This document shows, in pieces, positions 63,873 to 64,000 of a DNA stretch of 64,000 nucleotides. This stretch comes from Cristatella mucedo (Eukaryota > Bryozoa > Phylactolaemata > Cristatellidae). A program made the translations under genes and the position numbers. Position 1 is the first letter of the stretch; every line of letters starts with the position of its first letter. Below the pieces are notes generated by a model. It ran no database searches. It saw nothing but the letters and a program-made list of their open reading frames with translations, and had not been told where the DNA came from. Location of the stretch: contig WPIO01000023.1 of assembly GCA_009760855.2 (NCBI GenBank), positions 4,757,001 to 4,821,000 of the forward strand, given 5' to 3'.

Positions 63873-64000
63873 ATAAGCGTCTAGGGCCGCATGCGCAGAG
63901 GCGAGCGATTTCTTGTGAGCTTTTCCGGCGTCGGCATGAAGCTGAAGGCTGACGACTGGCGCCTAGCGGCGCTGCCGCGAAGGCACCGCTCGCGTAGTCG

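Overview
The window is invertebrate (metazoan) nuclear DNA. The evidence is a spliced seven-transmembrane receptor gene with matching intron phases, many copies of an L2/CR1-type non-LTR retrotransposon, at least two tRNA-derived SINE families, and long simple repeats. No bacterial-style operon, rRNA, stand-alone tRNA gene or CRISPR array is visible. The phylum cannot be fixed from the sequence alone. Only one host protein-coding gene is convincing; most of the rest is mobile DNA in different stages of decay.

Region 1 (1 to about 16.2 kb) is strikingly AT-rich and unlike what follows. Six-frame reading shows shattered coding sequence on both strands, with many frameshifts and stops. Several pieces carry recognisable virus-hallmark signatures: a packaging-type P-loop ATPase (minus, about 7.5-8.3 kb), an adenain-like cysteine protease remnant (plus, 8.3-9.0 kb), capsid-like pieces (minus, 3.7-4.0 and 5.6-6.2 kb), a parvovirus-type phospholipase A2 signature (minus, 9.6-10.1 kb), and several genes with tail-fibre-like repeats (1-0.3 kb minus, 11.6-13.5 kb plus, 13.6-14.2 kb plus). 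Together these indicate a dead Polinton/Maverick or adintovirus-like provirus, cut by LINE insertions at 2.46-3.67, 5.15-5.45, 10.3-10.6 and 13.5-13.6 kb. No integrase or DNA polymerase was recognised and no terminal repeats were found, so the element may run off the left edge. A second, more decayed copy of its right part lies at 34.0-36.6 kb.

Region 2 (16.2-22 kb) is a retrotransposon pile: the best-preserved LINE reverse transcriptase (16.2-17.6 kb, one in-frame stop), a head-to-head LINE tail structure (17.6-18.3 kb), another LINE (18.8-19.5 kb), and a GC-rich minus-strand stretch with Gag-like and heptad-repeat coding character (19.6-20.9 kb).

Region 3 (22.6-31.8 kb) is the receptor gene. 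Exon 1 (22,996-23,776) encodes TM1-TM5 and exon 2 (31,072-31,394) encodes TM6-TM7. They are separated by a 7.3-kb phase-1 intron filled with LINE and SINE copies. The product is 367 residues. It is rhodopsin-like but lacks a normal NPxxY motif.

Region 4 (32-64 kb) has no convincing gene. It holds SINEs, LINE tails, a second LINE family, an unclassified dispersed repeat (33.6 and 42.6 kb), a tandem array with a period of about 170 bp (43.4-44.2 kb), GA/TC microsatellites, an 8-bp satellite (61.8-62.3 kb), and a GC-rich stretch (45-50 kb) with two perfect hairpins.

The mobile elements appear to work as a set. The LINE 3' end and the tail of the more abundant SINE share one hairpin-forming sequence, which suggests the SINE borrows the LINE reverse transcriptase. 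Nested insertions give relative ages: the old provirus was first hit by LINE tails, then part of it was duplicated, and the second copy was then hit by a further LINE.
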